Shown one piece after another: positions 9,908-22,230 of a stretch of 64,000 nt of DNA. A program made the position numbers and the translations under genes. Under the pieces are notes generated by a model that ran no database searches, was not told the DNA's origin, and was given only the letters and a program-made list of their open reading frames with translations. Position 1 is the first letter of the stretch. Every line of letters starts with the position of its first letter. This stretch comes from Phoronis australis (taxonomy: Eukaryota > Phoronida > Phoronidae), in contig NMRA01000656.1 of NCBI GenBank assembly GCA_002633005.1, positions 1 to 64,000 of the forward strand. The letters run 5' to 3'.

Positions 9908-12900
9908 TTTGGTGTGATGTACGCCAATAAAAATGCCTCTTACATTGTGAACGCTAGATGGCAGTTATGTACGGACGGAAACACATCGAATCCCTTCGCG
10001 AAAGGAGCTAGTTTCGAAGTTAAATTAGTCAACGTTCCTTGAAAATTTCATAGTGTTTATCAACAGGTCAGTACAAAAATGTCTCGTTGAGGGTAAACTG
10101 CGTTGAGTGTAGGATATAAAAGTGTAAAGCATGGGTCGATCCCGTTTACTTTCCTAGTTTCCTACGTGCCTGGAAACATAACATGTTCTTTTTTATTCGC
10201 AGACAAACGTAAAACCTGTAGACTTTTTGTTTATTTTTAACTCTAACTAGTGACCGTGATGGCACTGTTCGGATATAGCGGTCTCTGTTTTAGCGTATCA
10301 GTTTCATCCACTAAATAACGGGCCCATTATTCGGTCCATTATTCAGTATTCAGTGATTGCCTGATTCTCTAAATCAGGGACCGCTGTATCTGACCAGTGC
10401 CGTGATGGTAAATATACTCGGGAACCCAATGGTCGTCCGCCTAAGCATAAAACCGACTTGCTGTTGTACTCACCGAATTATTCCACTTCAAAGTTATGAT
10501 CTGAATAGGATTCGATTTAACTCTCACAGATATACCGCATTCATCGATTCGGAAGTTTTCTTTAATTTGTGCCGAGTTATTTCAAATGTGCACTGCCTTT
10601 GGCAGCCATTTTATTGTGACACCTAAGGTCGTCATATGCTGCCCCCTTTTGTAAAAACTGAGAAACATGCAGAAAAAGGCCAACGAAGTAATGAAAATTG
10701 CAACAGCCTGTTTTTATTGACATAAACTCGATTTGAAGCTTTGATGTTGAGCTCTGCACTGTGGTTTCCAATAAAAGCCAATTGGACAACATTTCAATGC
10801 AGTTTAATGGTGAATGCGTGAGGCAAAAATGTTAAGAACCCAGCGTATCGCATTTGTCTGCGGATTTTTCCTTTGGCCTTCTAGATCCTACTAGTGCCTG
10901 GGACAAACAGATACATTGCATAAACAAACCCTGGATCATGTTTTGTGTCCCGTCGGAAGAAAATTTAAATTCGAAAACATCTTCTGAAAACGCACAAAAA
11001 AGTGTATTAGTAAAATCTACTGATTTTTAAGTGGTTTTAAAAAACAATCGGTAAACTCACCGATTTTTGTCTCATTACTTTGATACGTGTCTCTTCCGAT
11101 AAGTTAGTACCTAACGTGCAGACGAGCACTCCAAATTGGAACGCTAAGTCCCGCGTGGTTGCGCTGCACGCGAAACAAGATGGCGGACGACCTTTGGAGC
11201 CTGACGACAATAGGTAACCGGACTATACGTTTTATTAAAGATTCAAAAAAAAAATACTGTACCTCAGACTCAGTCCTCAGTGGCGCAGCTGCTATAATAA
11301 CCATCTTTTCCCCTGATCTCAAAAAATTTCGAAGGTCACTGTTCCCCCTCGTCAGCGATATCACGCAACCTCAAGCCACGTCCTCTTCCTCTCAGTATGG
11401 TTTGCACCATCCCTGGTGGTTTGCCCTCGCCCATTGCCGGGGTGAAGCCCTGATGCCCATCTGGAGATTACCCCCTGGCTAAGCTGCAGCAGTATACAGC
11501 TGTACCATTGTGAAACATGGACTGATAGTTCACGATATAACGTGCATCGATGGAACTTCATATCTCAGTCCAACCTTCAAGCAAATTTGATCCACATAAA
11601 TTACTACATAGGGGTTGGCAACTATATGTTTTGCGCTTTCATTACTTTATCAATGTCTTTCTTATGAGAATTTCATTCATAAAAGATGTGTGTTATACAC
11701 TGGATAATGAAAATGTTAAGGTAGGTGGATACACAAAAAAATTAATTTTGACTGTTTTTTACATTTTCATATCATCCTAATCTTTAATTCTTGATGCACA
11801 GTATACTGAAGAAAAATAAAATCATTCTGAAAATCCAAAGTTGTTTTTTTAGCTATATTTGACCAAGCCTCAGTATGTCATATGGCTTGAGTGCTCACCA
11901 GCTCAGTGATTGACAACTGGGGCGGAGCTTATATACAAGGACACTAGCTCTAATCTAACCCTGTCAACAAGCACTGCGTAACCGGGCAATCGAGAGTGAT
12001 GTACCAGCTGATATTGGTGTTATAGCAAGACCAAGAATAAAACAATTCTATTTTTGACCATCTGAAAGTTGGTAGTGAAATGGTGAACTAGCTCCTGTTC
12101 TGAGCCTGAGCCTGTTTGTCTATCTGCAAAAAAATTAAGTTGAGTACTCCAAGCCCTACCGAAGCCATCACTGCACTCAGCTTGAGGAGTCCGTGCAGAA
12201 ATTGTACATGTATAAGAGAAGTCGGTAATATAAGGTCAGTTGTCTTGCGAGAGGACGCTGAGTGTCGACGTGGGTGGTGTTGCACGATTCGGTGAGAAAG
12301 CATGCACGCGCGACACATGGACAACTACATGCCGTCAGAGTAGAGTCTTCGCAGATAAACCGTGCTTCTGTGCTGGGAATGTGCCGTGGAGAAACTAGGC
12401 TGTCAAACCCAGGGGATTTTTAACTTGCTATTGGCCGTAACCCAAAGAATTAGAGAAATGACCCAGTGTTCAACATAACAAAAATTTTTCTCGTGCATAG
12501 ATTCAAACGTAACCCTGAATTAAAACTCATGATATTATACGATTTTAGAGGAAAGCAATATAAGAAACTTTAGTAACTTGAGAATCTCACCCAAGCGGTG
12601 CTATTTGCGCAGAAAGTGATATTTTCTTATCCCAAAGTCCATTCGGTACAGGCACGTAAAAATGTTGAACCATTACTATGAAAGTAGTTCTTTATCCTCG
12701 TCGCCAATATTGTTATGTAGGCAGTAACGCGGCGATTTGATATAACACATATATTGGTTGATGATAATATTGGAATACTAACAAATAGGTCTGTGTAATA
12801 TAGTTAGAGAGTCTTTTACAAACTGAGTGGAGAGTTCAGATGAATCGTATAAACAATCAACACATGGTGGTCGGCACACCAGTACAGCAGACAATAGATC
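9908..12900. other. Intergenic region, one orphan exon candidate only
   Basis: Apart from the first-exon candidate at 11179-11212 I see no gene, RNA or recognisable transposon here. Confidence 0.45.
11179..11212 (+). CDS. Possible first coding exon of an unidentified plus-strand gene
   Basis: AACAAGATGGCGGACGACC is a typical animal start context that also forms a YY1-like AAGATGGCGG element. The frame reads MADDLWSLTTI and then meets a donor, AATAG/GTAACC. No following exon could be recognised between here and SAP30BP, and joining it to the SAP30BP acceptor does not give an in-frame protein. It may be a pseudo-exon or the start of a small gene whose other exons I cannot see. Confidence 0.25.
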
Positions 12901-12909
12901 AACGCTAAG

Positions 12910-13000
12910 CTCCGCCCACGTGACAGCCATATTTGTTTTGGTCGTCTGTCGTGCATCACAAGTTCGAAAAAATGATTAAAATTACGCTGTAAACAAACAG
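12910..13000 (+). promoter_or_regulatory. Candidate SAP30BP promoter and untranslated first exon
   Basis: CTCCGCCC (GC box), CACGTGAC (E box) and AGCCATATT (YY1-like) are packed within 25 bp and followed by a donor, AAACAG/GTATGT, at 13000/13001. The SAP30BP coding exon is preceded by its own acceptor (TTTTCAG at 16994), so an upstream untranslated exon must exist; this is the best candidate. Inference only. Confidence 0.35.
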
Positions 13001-15850
13001 GTATGTCACATTTTTTAATATGAAGTAAATATCAGGTTTATTTCTAGTACTTCAACAAAAATTGGAACATAATGACCACGCATTCTGAACGAAATTTGAT
13101 CTCAAGTGGCAATCGATGACCGCTTAACTTCAAAGCCGTTTTTCTCGGCTCGTGATTTCAAGATAGTGACACGATTCTCGGGACCTATTTTTCCACAACA
13201 TGTGGGTCAATTTTAACGAAAGTTGCAAATTGGAAATCCTCTTGGACTGAATTAAAATCGCGTGCCAGGGTTTTTTGATAAATGGACCAGATTTTTAGTT
13301 ATTAGACGGAAAGTGACCAAATGACAAAAAGTGGCGTGCTTGCCCCAACTCACACACAAAAATGCCACAAAATCAAGATCATAATGATTTTGTACATATA
13401 TTTGGTATGGATAAGTAGAATATTTTGTAAGGAAATAGTTGATGATGATCCCTGTGCATTTTGAAAAAAATTCGAGGTAAAATTGGATTTGTTTAAAATT
13501 AAAAAATACGATTTTTAAAAAAAAAAACGAACTACAAAAAAACATTTTTTTTTCGATTTTTGTCACTTTCCGAGTCATGTCTAACTAGTTAAAACTCCCT
13601 TTTTACTCATTTTAGTTAGGAACCTGGAGATTTGATCAGTGTACATACACCTACCTTAAGGTATCTAGTAAGTTACCATGGACATCACGCACATCTGTAG
13701 TAGGACTAACTTTTAGAAACATCATTTTTAGAACATAGTTCTGTTTCTGTGAGACGATGGCGGGTAAATCTCTGTTTCAGGAAAATTATTAGCACCTATA
13801 TCTCAACGCACTTCTGCGTGTCACTTCAGGAAACGCATTTGCTTAAATAACACGATGGTCTTGGTAGATGTTTAGTACTGTATTCGCCATAATAACTGCC
13901 CAGGGTGCTTAGAAAAGTTCAGTTCAGTGGGGGGGGGGGCGCTTATTACAACCCAAGGCGGTTGAAATCCGGTCTCCAAAACGGGTGAAATCGGAAGCTA
14001 AGATTCTTCAAATTTACGCTCTGTGACGTATATGTAATCTATGAAATACTTTCAACAAAACTGTGGTGCATTACTATCAAACTTTGCTGCTAAATTAGGA
14101 TCATTTTACAGAAAATTGTGCTGAAATCCCAGGGCGAAAACTCACCGACTGACTGCCTCGAAATCGCCATCTTCGATATGGCGACTTCAGTGCTTGAATA
14201 AAAATGGTTTCGGCTCAAGCAAATTACCTGAAATCCTCATTAAGTTTTATAAGTAGCGTCTCTAAGATTTTTTAAGTTCCTGTGGTGTCTGGATTAACGA
14301 CAGGTTTAAGTACAAATCTGTGCAACATCGTGCCATCTACATGTATGATCGGCAACACGGCGAGAAAAATGTCTGGACGAACACACATGTTGTTGTCACG
14401 TGACGTTTGTTTTGAAGTTTGTCTGCGAGTAAGCGAGCGCGTGCGTGTCACCAGAGTTCATTTGCCAAAGCAGAGACCGTATTTTGGCCAGAGCCACGCA
14501 ATCTAACTAGCTATCTAACGAAATTTGCACAAGCAGTAGGCCTAAACCAGAACGTGTTTCATTCAGCACTTGCCGGTCTCGTGCTAAAAAGTTTCGACAT
14601 TTGTCTCGGTAAGGCCCATATTAGTCGCCGTGTAGCTGGATGCGTACGTAACTATCTGACAGTTATTTTGTGGTGTAAGGGTGTGTATGCATTCACTGTT
14701 AGTTGTCATTTTATTGGATATTCGGCTTAAAAACACCAATTATGGTTAATCAAACAATCCATCTCAAAAATAATGCAAACATGTTTTATAGTATTAGAAA
14801 TTGTCGGAAATTATTGCCAATATTCATTTCTTATTGATGCTATGCTACCCGTTTCATGAATGGATAGTTCCCAACTAATGTCTTTGATGATAGGTTCATG
14901 GATGTAGTGCGCACTTCCTGGCCACGTGTACATTTTTAAACGTTAAAACACCGAGTTATTTTTATTCACAATACAGTCGATGTGTCTACTGAAACGTCAG
15001 ACCATAGTGGGACACGGTCGTCGCAAGAGCGTAGCAACGATGTTGCGTTCTTTTTGAAGGGCTGCGGTACTTTGAAGTGTAAAGTCACGGCTAAATACAA
15101 ACGTAGCAGTGCCACTGGTGGTCTAGAAGACCCGTGCAAAAATTTTTTGATAAATTGAAGACGTTACTGTAGCCGAGTTTTAGGACTGTAGGTACGTCAT
15201 TGTTCGCATGTACACGTTCATGGAGTGGGCGCTTATTTCACCAAAGTCTGAAAACGCTTGGGGGGGTGCTTATAGGGGCTTGGGCAGTTATTACGGCGAA
15301 TACGGTAATAAGAATTGTGTTTGTAAGTATTGTACAGTGGACGTGCTATGGCAACAGCATGCCAATAGATAAGTTGTCATAGCCTGTCACACTGAGATCA
15401 TGACTGGCGTAGTGATGAGCAGACTATTAAAATGTGGCTGAGTTGCACAGACAAAACAGTCAATTGTAGCGCTGTGTCTGAGGGAACTGTGACAATTCCG
15501 AAAAAAGCACTTGATTCCAATGTCACGATTACAAAGTTGTTGAGTACAACGGAATGATACATATGCTTAGCTTTCTAATATAACATAGGAAGTTCATAAA
15601 TAAGTCTTAACATAAAAAATCCCGTTTCTCACTATAACAATCTCGTTTCTTTGCCGTTTTTTTGGCCACGACTACTAAACCTGGTCTGCTACCGGGCGGT
15701 AATAAGCATCACAATGGGCCGCATCGCCAGTGACACCTGTCTGACATCCGGGATACTAAAAATGTAGCTGCCTCAAATCCGAAATGATGAGCGGAGCATT
15801 TTCTTGATTGGCATTTATTAGAGAGTTGATGCTCTCCTTTCATTTTTAGA
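13001..15850. other. No recognised feature (possible SAP30BP 5' intron)
   Basis: AT-rich sequence with poly-A/T runs near 13500 and a short G run at 13930. No gene or recognisable repeat. Confidence 0.4.
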
Positions 15851-15868
15851 TGGATTCGAAGTATTTTG

Positions 15869-16150
15869 TGCCTGCTAGTGGCCATTTTTACAGTTTTCAA
15901 GTCTTTTTTTTTGGCGTCCGTCTCTCTGTCAATCAAACTGGCAAATTGGCATTATGCTGTGAAGAGGACGGTTGACGATGACTTTCCAGCTACTTCGACC
16001 ACTGTGGCACCTCCTAGTGGCAGTTTTCTTTGTGCTCATGGCTGTATATCCTAAACCCTCGGCAGGATCTCTATTAATTTTAGCAAGTGTATTTGTATGA
16101 AGTTGACAAGGGGCGACATCAACTTTCAGTCGGATCCGACTACCGAAACC
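15869..16150 (-). repeat. Dispersed repeat with CTCF-like core (cluster 2)
   Basis: Reverse-orientation cores CCACTAGCAGGCA (15881-15869) and CCACTAGGAGGTGCC (16020-16006), followed by the family tail with GGATCC at 16134. Confidence 0.6.
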
Positions 16151-17012
16151 GACACGTTTACAAATAAATGGTCAATATTGAAAAATGTAGTAGCAGTGTG
16201 AATTGCTTTCTCTCTCTCTCCCTTCTTTAGAATAGTTAAAGTTCAAATTGTTCTTGATACTTACTTGTTTTATTTACTCAGTAAAACTCATGTCGGATGT
16301 ACATATTACTTAAATCAAGTCCTGTATAAACTGATTGTAAAGTAAGGTAAGCGAATCCCAAACTTTTATCCTAGCTCCTATGAGCTTGGGAAAATAAAAA
16401 AGATTTTAAAAAGTTTAGATCTGACACCACGTCAAGCTTCTTCCGAACCAATTCCATCTATTTTTGTATTTTGTTAAAGAAAGATGATCTGGTTGCGATT
16501 CAGTGAATTAGAAAGCCCTTGCCAATAATTTTTGTCCATTTGACGATGTGCTTTAAATGACTTGGAGAAGGCATAGTCCAAATGGACAAATTTTTTCATG
16601 CAACCACGCCCTTCAGTTTGAGTGCTGGTATTTATAGTGTGGTCGGGAGAAAGGGAGAAAGTTAAGCACACTACACTAATTACGCTAATCTAAGCTACAA
16701 CACTACAGACTACAAGTCCTGTGTTGGTAACACCTCACCACTTGGCCAGCTTTTAAGTGTTTAGACTGCTAGTACTGTTGATGGATGAGTCCCTGTATTG
16801 GTTCCACACTCTTGTAACATGATCAATGTTTAATCAGCAATCGTAACTTTAGCAGCCACGTCCTCAGTAGAATTCGTTCTGTGGTTAACAATTTTTTTGC
16901 AATGTTGCTGCTAAAATTAAACCAAGAACTGTAAGCAATGGAGGTGCGCAGTTAAAGTTTTTAAAACGTAAGTCCTGATTGTGTCTATTTTCAGTCTTCT
17001 TTCTACCACAAC

Positions 17013-17342
17013 ATGGCCAGTAAACTTTCATCACTGGCCGGTTATGACAGTCCATCTGACAACGAGGATGACAATGAGCAGCAGTCAAAAAGTCCCACGG
17101 CTATTGACAACATTTCTGGCTCAGATGATGATAACAGTAGAGATTCCCTTGTCCCGCCCATAAAGGAAGAGCCGGTCCCCGAGATGAAGCGAAAGTCAGA
17201 CGAAGTATCCCCGTCGTCACCAGGACCTGCGAAGAAAGTGTCTCGCCTGGTCTCATATTATGGTGACGAGTTGGAGGAGGAGGAAGACGACAATGAAGAA
17301 AAGGGTGACAACGATGAGGATCTCCCCTCAGCTTTACTCAAG
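17013..17342 (+). CDS. SAP30BP: SAP30BP coding exon 1
   Basis: 110 codons from ATG to donor AAG/GTATGA. Starts MASKLSSLAGYDSP, echoing the human LSSLAVYAEDS; acidic stretch at codons 86-104. Confidence 0.95.
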
Positions 17343-19912
17343 GTATGATAACGGTGGTGAAATCGATTGGGGTTCCTTCTGAGAAAAAGTTGGTACAGGT
17401 GTGTTCCTGGTAATGGTAGATGTCAAATTATGAAACAACACACATTCTAAAAGTCTTAAGATATAGTTTTTACACTCATTTCAATACTTGACAAAAATGT
17501 GATCCATTTCAATTCCTGAATCAATGAAAATTGTACTAATTTCCTTGGCGAAAACCCTATCCATTTTGGCAATATGTGATCTCATCTATACCATGGGAGA
17601 ATACCCATATGGTGAAATGGGTTATGATTTTGGCGTTCTTTTTCAGATGTTACTGCATTGTGCACTTAAGCAAGAAGCAATTTATGAACCTCATGGCTAC
17701 TTAAAACTATTAGTTTCCAGCCATCATAACATTAAATTCCAAGTCATTTTTCATTAATTTTGGGGTGTATTGTGTATATTTCATCAAAGTCTGATGTAAT
17801 TTTGATGAATCTTGTTATGTGGAAAAGCATTAAACTGACACTTTTAGCAACAGAATTCCTGTTGCCAATAGCTGCCGTGGGCTCTAATGGAAAGGAAGGT
17901 GTGCACATGTAATGTTAATGTGATCACGATGATGCTGCTGATATTCTTTAAAACGTTGTTTTATGACAATTGAATAACTCTCAATGTCTATTTTTGCTGA
18001 AAAATTTGATGTTTTCTACTTTGCTAAAAGAGTGAAGATTTCTAACCAAAACATTCCTTTTCAGTTTACTGTTAGTTTTTATCATGTCCTGTTTATTTCT
18101 TGTTCTTTTGAAAATACAACTGTAATGAGATTGTGTACTATTGAGCTTTGTCCGTCATTGCAAATTAAGTTGTTGATTATGATAAAATATTAATTTTGTG
18201 ATATCTAAATCTTCAGCCATATTCTTCCTAATCCAAACTCATTTCCATTTAGTGTTGTATTCAGGGCTGTGTCCTTAGACACAAGACACTCACAAAAACG
18301 GAAGTTCATCTAGGTCTTCATGAGATATCACAATGCATTACAAGCAAAACACGATACACTTCTAGCTTTTCCTGCAAATTTCTGGCGTCTGCAGCCCAGT
18401 TTTGACAATAGTAAGCAGTGTTCAGGGTTCCTGCTATGAAGAATACAAGACCTATGTTCTTTTCTCACTTGCTAGCTCTTCATACTAATGGTTGCACGTC
18501 TCCTCGCTCAAACATGTTTTAATTTTTATCTTAAATGTATTTTAAACTTTGAAATTAATTCAGGTTTCATGTACAAATGTCAATTTTTTGTATTCAGTTT
18601 TTAAGTTGGAGTATCTTGGCATCATATTTTCCTTTAGATAAGTTTTGTTAAATACGATATTCCATTTGTTTTTAAAATGCTGTAATTGGCAGCAGGCTGG
18701 TCTCACGTCAGACATGAGTAGAAGATTTCCCAGGCTCATGGCAGTAAGAAAAGCGCATGACAAACAGCGCCTTCAAACATTGGAATCACATGTAATCAAT
18801 TCCCTTGTGATAAATCAACAGGCTGCTGCATTTGCACTCGTTTTGGAGTTGTTCACTTGAGTGGTTACTGGTCAGATGTAGTCGTCATTGTGTGCTTGAT
18901 CGCGTCCTTTATCTATATGTTTTTGTCGTGAACTTTGCTGAAGATGGCTCATGAGAGACAAAATATGGGACAATTATACTTCTGTATATTTTCTCGTTAT
19001 GTGGTTTTCACTCTTCATTATTTTTCAAAGTTTCCTTATTTATTTAGCCTCTCATGTAAAAATGGAACATTTTAAACACAATACCTAACAGTATTTTAGA
19101 GAACAGCGCATAAACCATAGTGTCTGAGTTTCGTATGAATCCTAAAACCCGTTGCTGAGATATCCAGGGTTAAAGTTAGCCATATTTGGACATTTTTGGG
19201 GCCCTATGAACCTTAACACCCCATATTCACATTATTTATTGTTGAAATTTTGAATTTATACTCCCTACTTCCTTGACATTAACCCAGATTAATGTGTTAT
19301 GTTTTTTTCATACATCTGTTTCATTTCAAGGTTGGTGACTATGGCGATTCGTTTGCCTCAGACCTGGCTAACTCCATGTCGGTTGGTGCCCTCTCGGAGA
19401 ATCCTGACGGGCTACAATTACCGCCAGAGCCTCCTGGGAAGTGTTCGAAGCACCTGCAGGATAAGATAACATCATTCTACAACAAGAGGAGAGATCGTGG
19501 CCGAGATTTGAACAGCTCCATACAAATGAGGAAGGATTTCCGTAATCCTAGTATCTATGAAAAACTTATAGAGTTTTGTAATATCGATGAGAAAGGCACC
19601 AATTACCCGCCGGACGTTTACGACCCTCATTGTTGGGACAAGTCATCCTTTTATGATGAGTTAGCAAAGGCTCAGAAAACGGAAATGGACAAACGAGAAA
19701 AGGAACGGAAGGAGAGAACCAAAGTGGAGTTTGTGACTGGAACTGCTAAGAAAGCAGACGCAGGTGATGCGGATAAACGGAAAACTAAGTGGGATTCTGC
19801 TCCAAAAACTGGTGTTGCTAAGCAACCACCTCTGCCAGCACCTACTGTGGTCACGGCGTCAGTGGCAAAAAATCAAATCTCAGCATTGGGCAGTATTAGT
19901 AAAAAGAAATGA
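17013..19912 (+). CDS. SAP30BP: SAP30-binding protein (HCNGP-like transcriptional regulator), complete
   Basis: Two coding exons, 17013-17342 and 19331-19912, join in phase 0 to give 303 aa; the human protein is about 308. SAP30BP is a nuclear protein linked to the SAP30/Sin3 co-repressor and to splicing of short introns. The N-terminal half is acidic and Ser-rich (SDNEDDNEQQ, ELEEEEDDNEEKGDN). The C-terminal half holds the HCNGP domain: LPPEPPGKCSKHLQDKI, then KDFRNPSIYEKLIEFC, GTNYPPDVYDPHCW, LAKAQKTEMDK and KERTKVEFVTGT, each near-identical to human. A low-complexity KRKTKWDSA segment and a basic tail follow. An acceptor 18 nt before the ATG implies an untranslated upstream exon. AATAAA signals lie at 20328 and 20369. 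Confidence 0.97.
17343..19330 (+). other. SAP30BP coding intron
   Basis: 1,988 bp, GT-AG. No additional exon is needed because both sides join in frame and match the human order. Nothing else recognised. Confidence 0.7.
19331..19912 (+). CDS. SAP30BP: SAP30BP coding exon 2
   Basis: Acceptor TTTCAAG at 19330, then VGDYGDSFASDL..., the HCNGP domain, and a stop at 19910-19912 after SISKKK. Confidence 0.97.
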   Translation, partial: VGDYGDSFASDLANSMSVGALSENPDGLQLPPEPPGKCSKHLQDKITSFYNKRRDRGRDLNSSIQMRKDFRNPSIYEKLIEFCNIDEKGTNYPPDVYDPHCWDKSSFYDELAKAQKTEMDKREKERKERTKVEFVTGTAKKADAGDADKRKTKWDSAPKTGVAKQPPLPAPTVVTASVAKNQISALGSISKKK

Positions 19913-20327
19913 AAGTTCTTAGTTTTCATAATGTGATGTTGACTTATTGTGACTTATGGTCATATTTTTGTAAATTACCAAACTTGTAAACTTGGTAAAA
20001 CCCAATGCACTCAGTTGTGTTGGAGTTATTTTTTCCTTTTTGAGATGAGAAAGTATTCATGGGACATCTCTGTGAATCAGTTTGATATGTGTCTAAATTA
20101 GAAAGACTTCATGCCTTGAACATGCCCTTGGCTAGAACACTGTTGTCCCACAATTTGTAAAAAACTCTTAAAATTTACTTCAGGTCAATACATTCTAGTC
20201 CTAATCTGTTTAGGCAATACGTACAAGCGCCATTTTCATATTTGCTATTTTAAGCTTGGTCAACCCCAATGAAACAATGCGTTGAACTGCCATTTTCAAA
20301 TTTTACAATTTTAGGGTTGGCTTTCCC

Positions 20328-20374
20328 AATAAATTCAGAAGTTTTCTTGAGCTGCTGATAGTTTCGAAAATAAA
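20328..20374 (+). terminator. SAP30BP polyadenylation signals
   Basis: AATAAA at 20328-20333 and again at 20369-20374, about 0.4 kb after the stop codon. Confidence 0.5.
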
Positions 20375-21035
20375 ATGGTAGCGTGGTAAAGAATATTTAC
20401 TGTTTTTAGCCAGCTAAACAGGGTAACGTGAAGCTTAACTGTTGTTTGAAAACAATTGAAAAACAATGTTTAAAAATCAAGGTATGAGTTTGAAAAAATC
20501 GCATTTAATACATTCTTTGCACAAGATATACATAGGAGTGGAAAGCTACGGCTGCTTCTTGTTGAACAAAACTATAGTAAAAATTCTCCAGTTTAGGACA
20601 TTGAAAAATAAATTGTTTGCCCGAAGTCTGAGCCTGTACTAAATTTTAGAGAGGACCAATTTTGATCGTCACAAATTCAGGAGTTGCCATCAATGAAAAA
20701 TGATAACTCATCTTCATGTTGCACACTATTAGGGTGTGTGAAAAGATTTTTGTTGCGTTGACTGCTTTTTTGATGATTTTATGCATTGCAGTCCATTTTG
20801 AGACTATGGGTACAAAGCAAAGTATCCGAAATTTAAGAAATATTATGAAGGCCAAAATGACCATGTCACAATCTATAGAATCAAGAAAATTTTAATTTCT
20901 GTATCAATTTCTGTTTCCCTAATTTTAGGGACTATCGCAAACATTTTGCAAAGGCCTAGTACACTGTAGATGAGCAACGCAATGCTTTGGAAGTCACTGA
21001 AGACTGCACAATGTTTGTTTATTGTACTACATGAA

Positions 21036-22230
21036 ATAAAAAGGCCACCAGGGGGTGCAGCATGACTCAAATCCATCTGAAACAAGACAAGTGCTGTCCT
21101 CTCTATGATAGAATATTATTTTAATTGCCAAATATAATGAACATTCGTCCAAATATTAAGCAAAGAAAACCTGAATTGGCACTTTTAAGCACTTAAAAAC
21201 ATGCTACACAAATATCTAATTTCATCAAGAAGGAGTTTTGTAGATATTCGGATGTTTAGTGAATCTGCCACTATTATGACAAGATGTGGACCCACAAATA
21301 GGAATTGAATGCATAATTACATCACTGGATTTTTGCAGTTCACCTAACCACGGGGACAATTTAGCACTTGAAATTTTACACAAGATTGTATTTTTCGTTT
21401 AATCGTGCTTCAAAAGTGGTTGCACCCACTGCATGCTCCTGGGGAGTTTAGAGGATTAAAATTGACCAGGTTCATGGCTAGGTAATAATTTTCTAAGTGC
21501 TTATAAATTTACATTGCTTCGTACATCTGGCCAAATTATTATTAATTGTGGTACTTTAATTTTATTTGACAGGGTCACCTCATAATGGTTAAGCACTACT
21601 CCAGATATAGAGCCAGACGCCAAAAATAGTACAGCTGCCACCACTGGTTTCCGAATACATTGTACAAAGAATTCATGTCAAAATGCGAAGTGCCGTCTCC
21701 TTAATAGAAACGTCATTGCTAAATTTCATGAAAATCCATTTGAAGCAACTTGGTAGATATAGAGGCATATGCAAAGAAAAGCCAATTTGCTTCTTGGGAG
21801 CGGAATTAGAATTTCTAACAGATAAAAAATCAATGTCAGCTGTGCTTATCAGGAACGCATTTGTGACATTTCATAATCTTTGGAGCGGTTTGGCAGACAG
21901 ATAGGTGGATGCCCGCAAGAATGCAAAAAATAATGGCCAGTGGGAGACGTAGATTACGTGGCGTCCATCTGAAACTGGGAAGGTGTTTTAGTCTCCATAA
22001 AAGAAACATTGCAAGAGTTTCATAAAAACCGGTCAACTTAGTATATAAATATCTAGTGTAACATAAAAAAATCCAAAATTTCCTGTAGATGGCACAGCGG
22101 TAGTCAAATCCATCCAAAATTCTCTTGTGCCATCCTATCCATGACAGCAACATGTCCGTAATTAACAAACATCCAAAGGGTTTGGAGATAGCTCTTAAAT
22201 AAATCTTGATGAAGTACAAGGTTCTGTGAA
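21036..22230 (+). repeat. Dispersed repeat with CTCF-like core (cluster 3)
   Basis: Several degenerate units. The first core is CCACCAGGGGGTGC at 21045; others are near 21635 (degenerate) and 22082 (CCTGTAGATGGCACAGC). Unit phrases such as TTTCATGAAAATC and GGCAGACAGATAGGTGGATG recur in other clusters. Confidence 0.6.

Noticed and set aside
17524-17757. Open frame of 77 codons inside the SAP30BP intron
   Set aside because: Not needed for the protein, no splice support and no recognisable motif.
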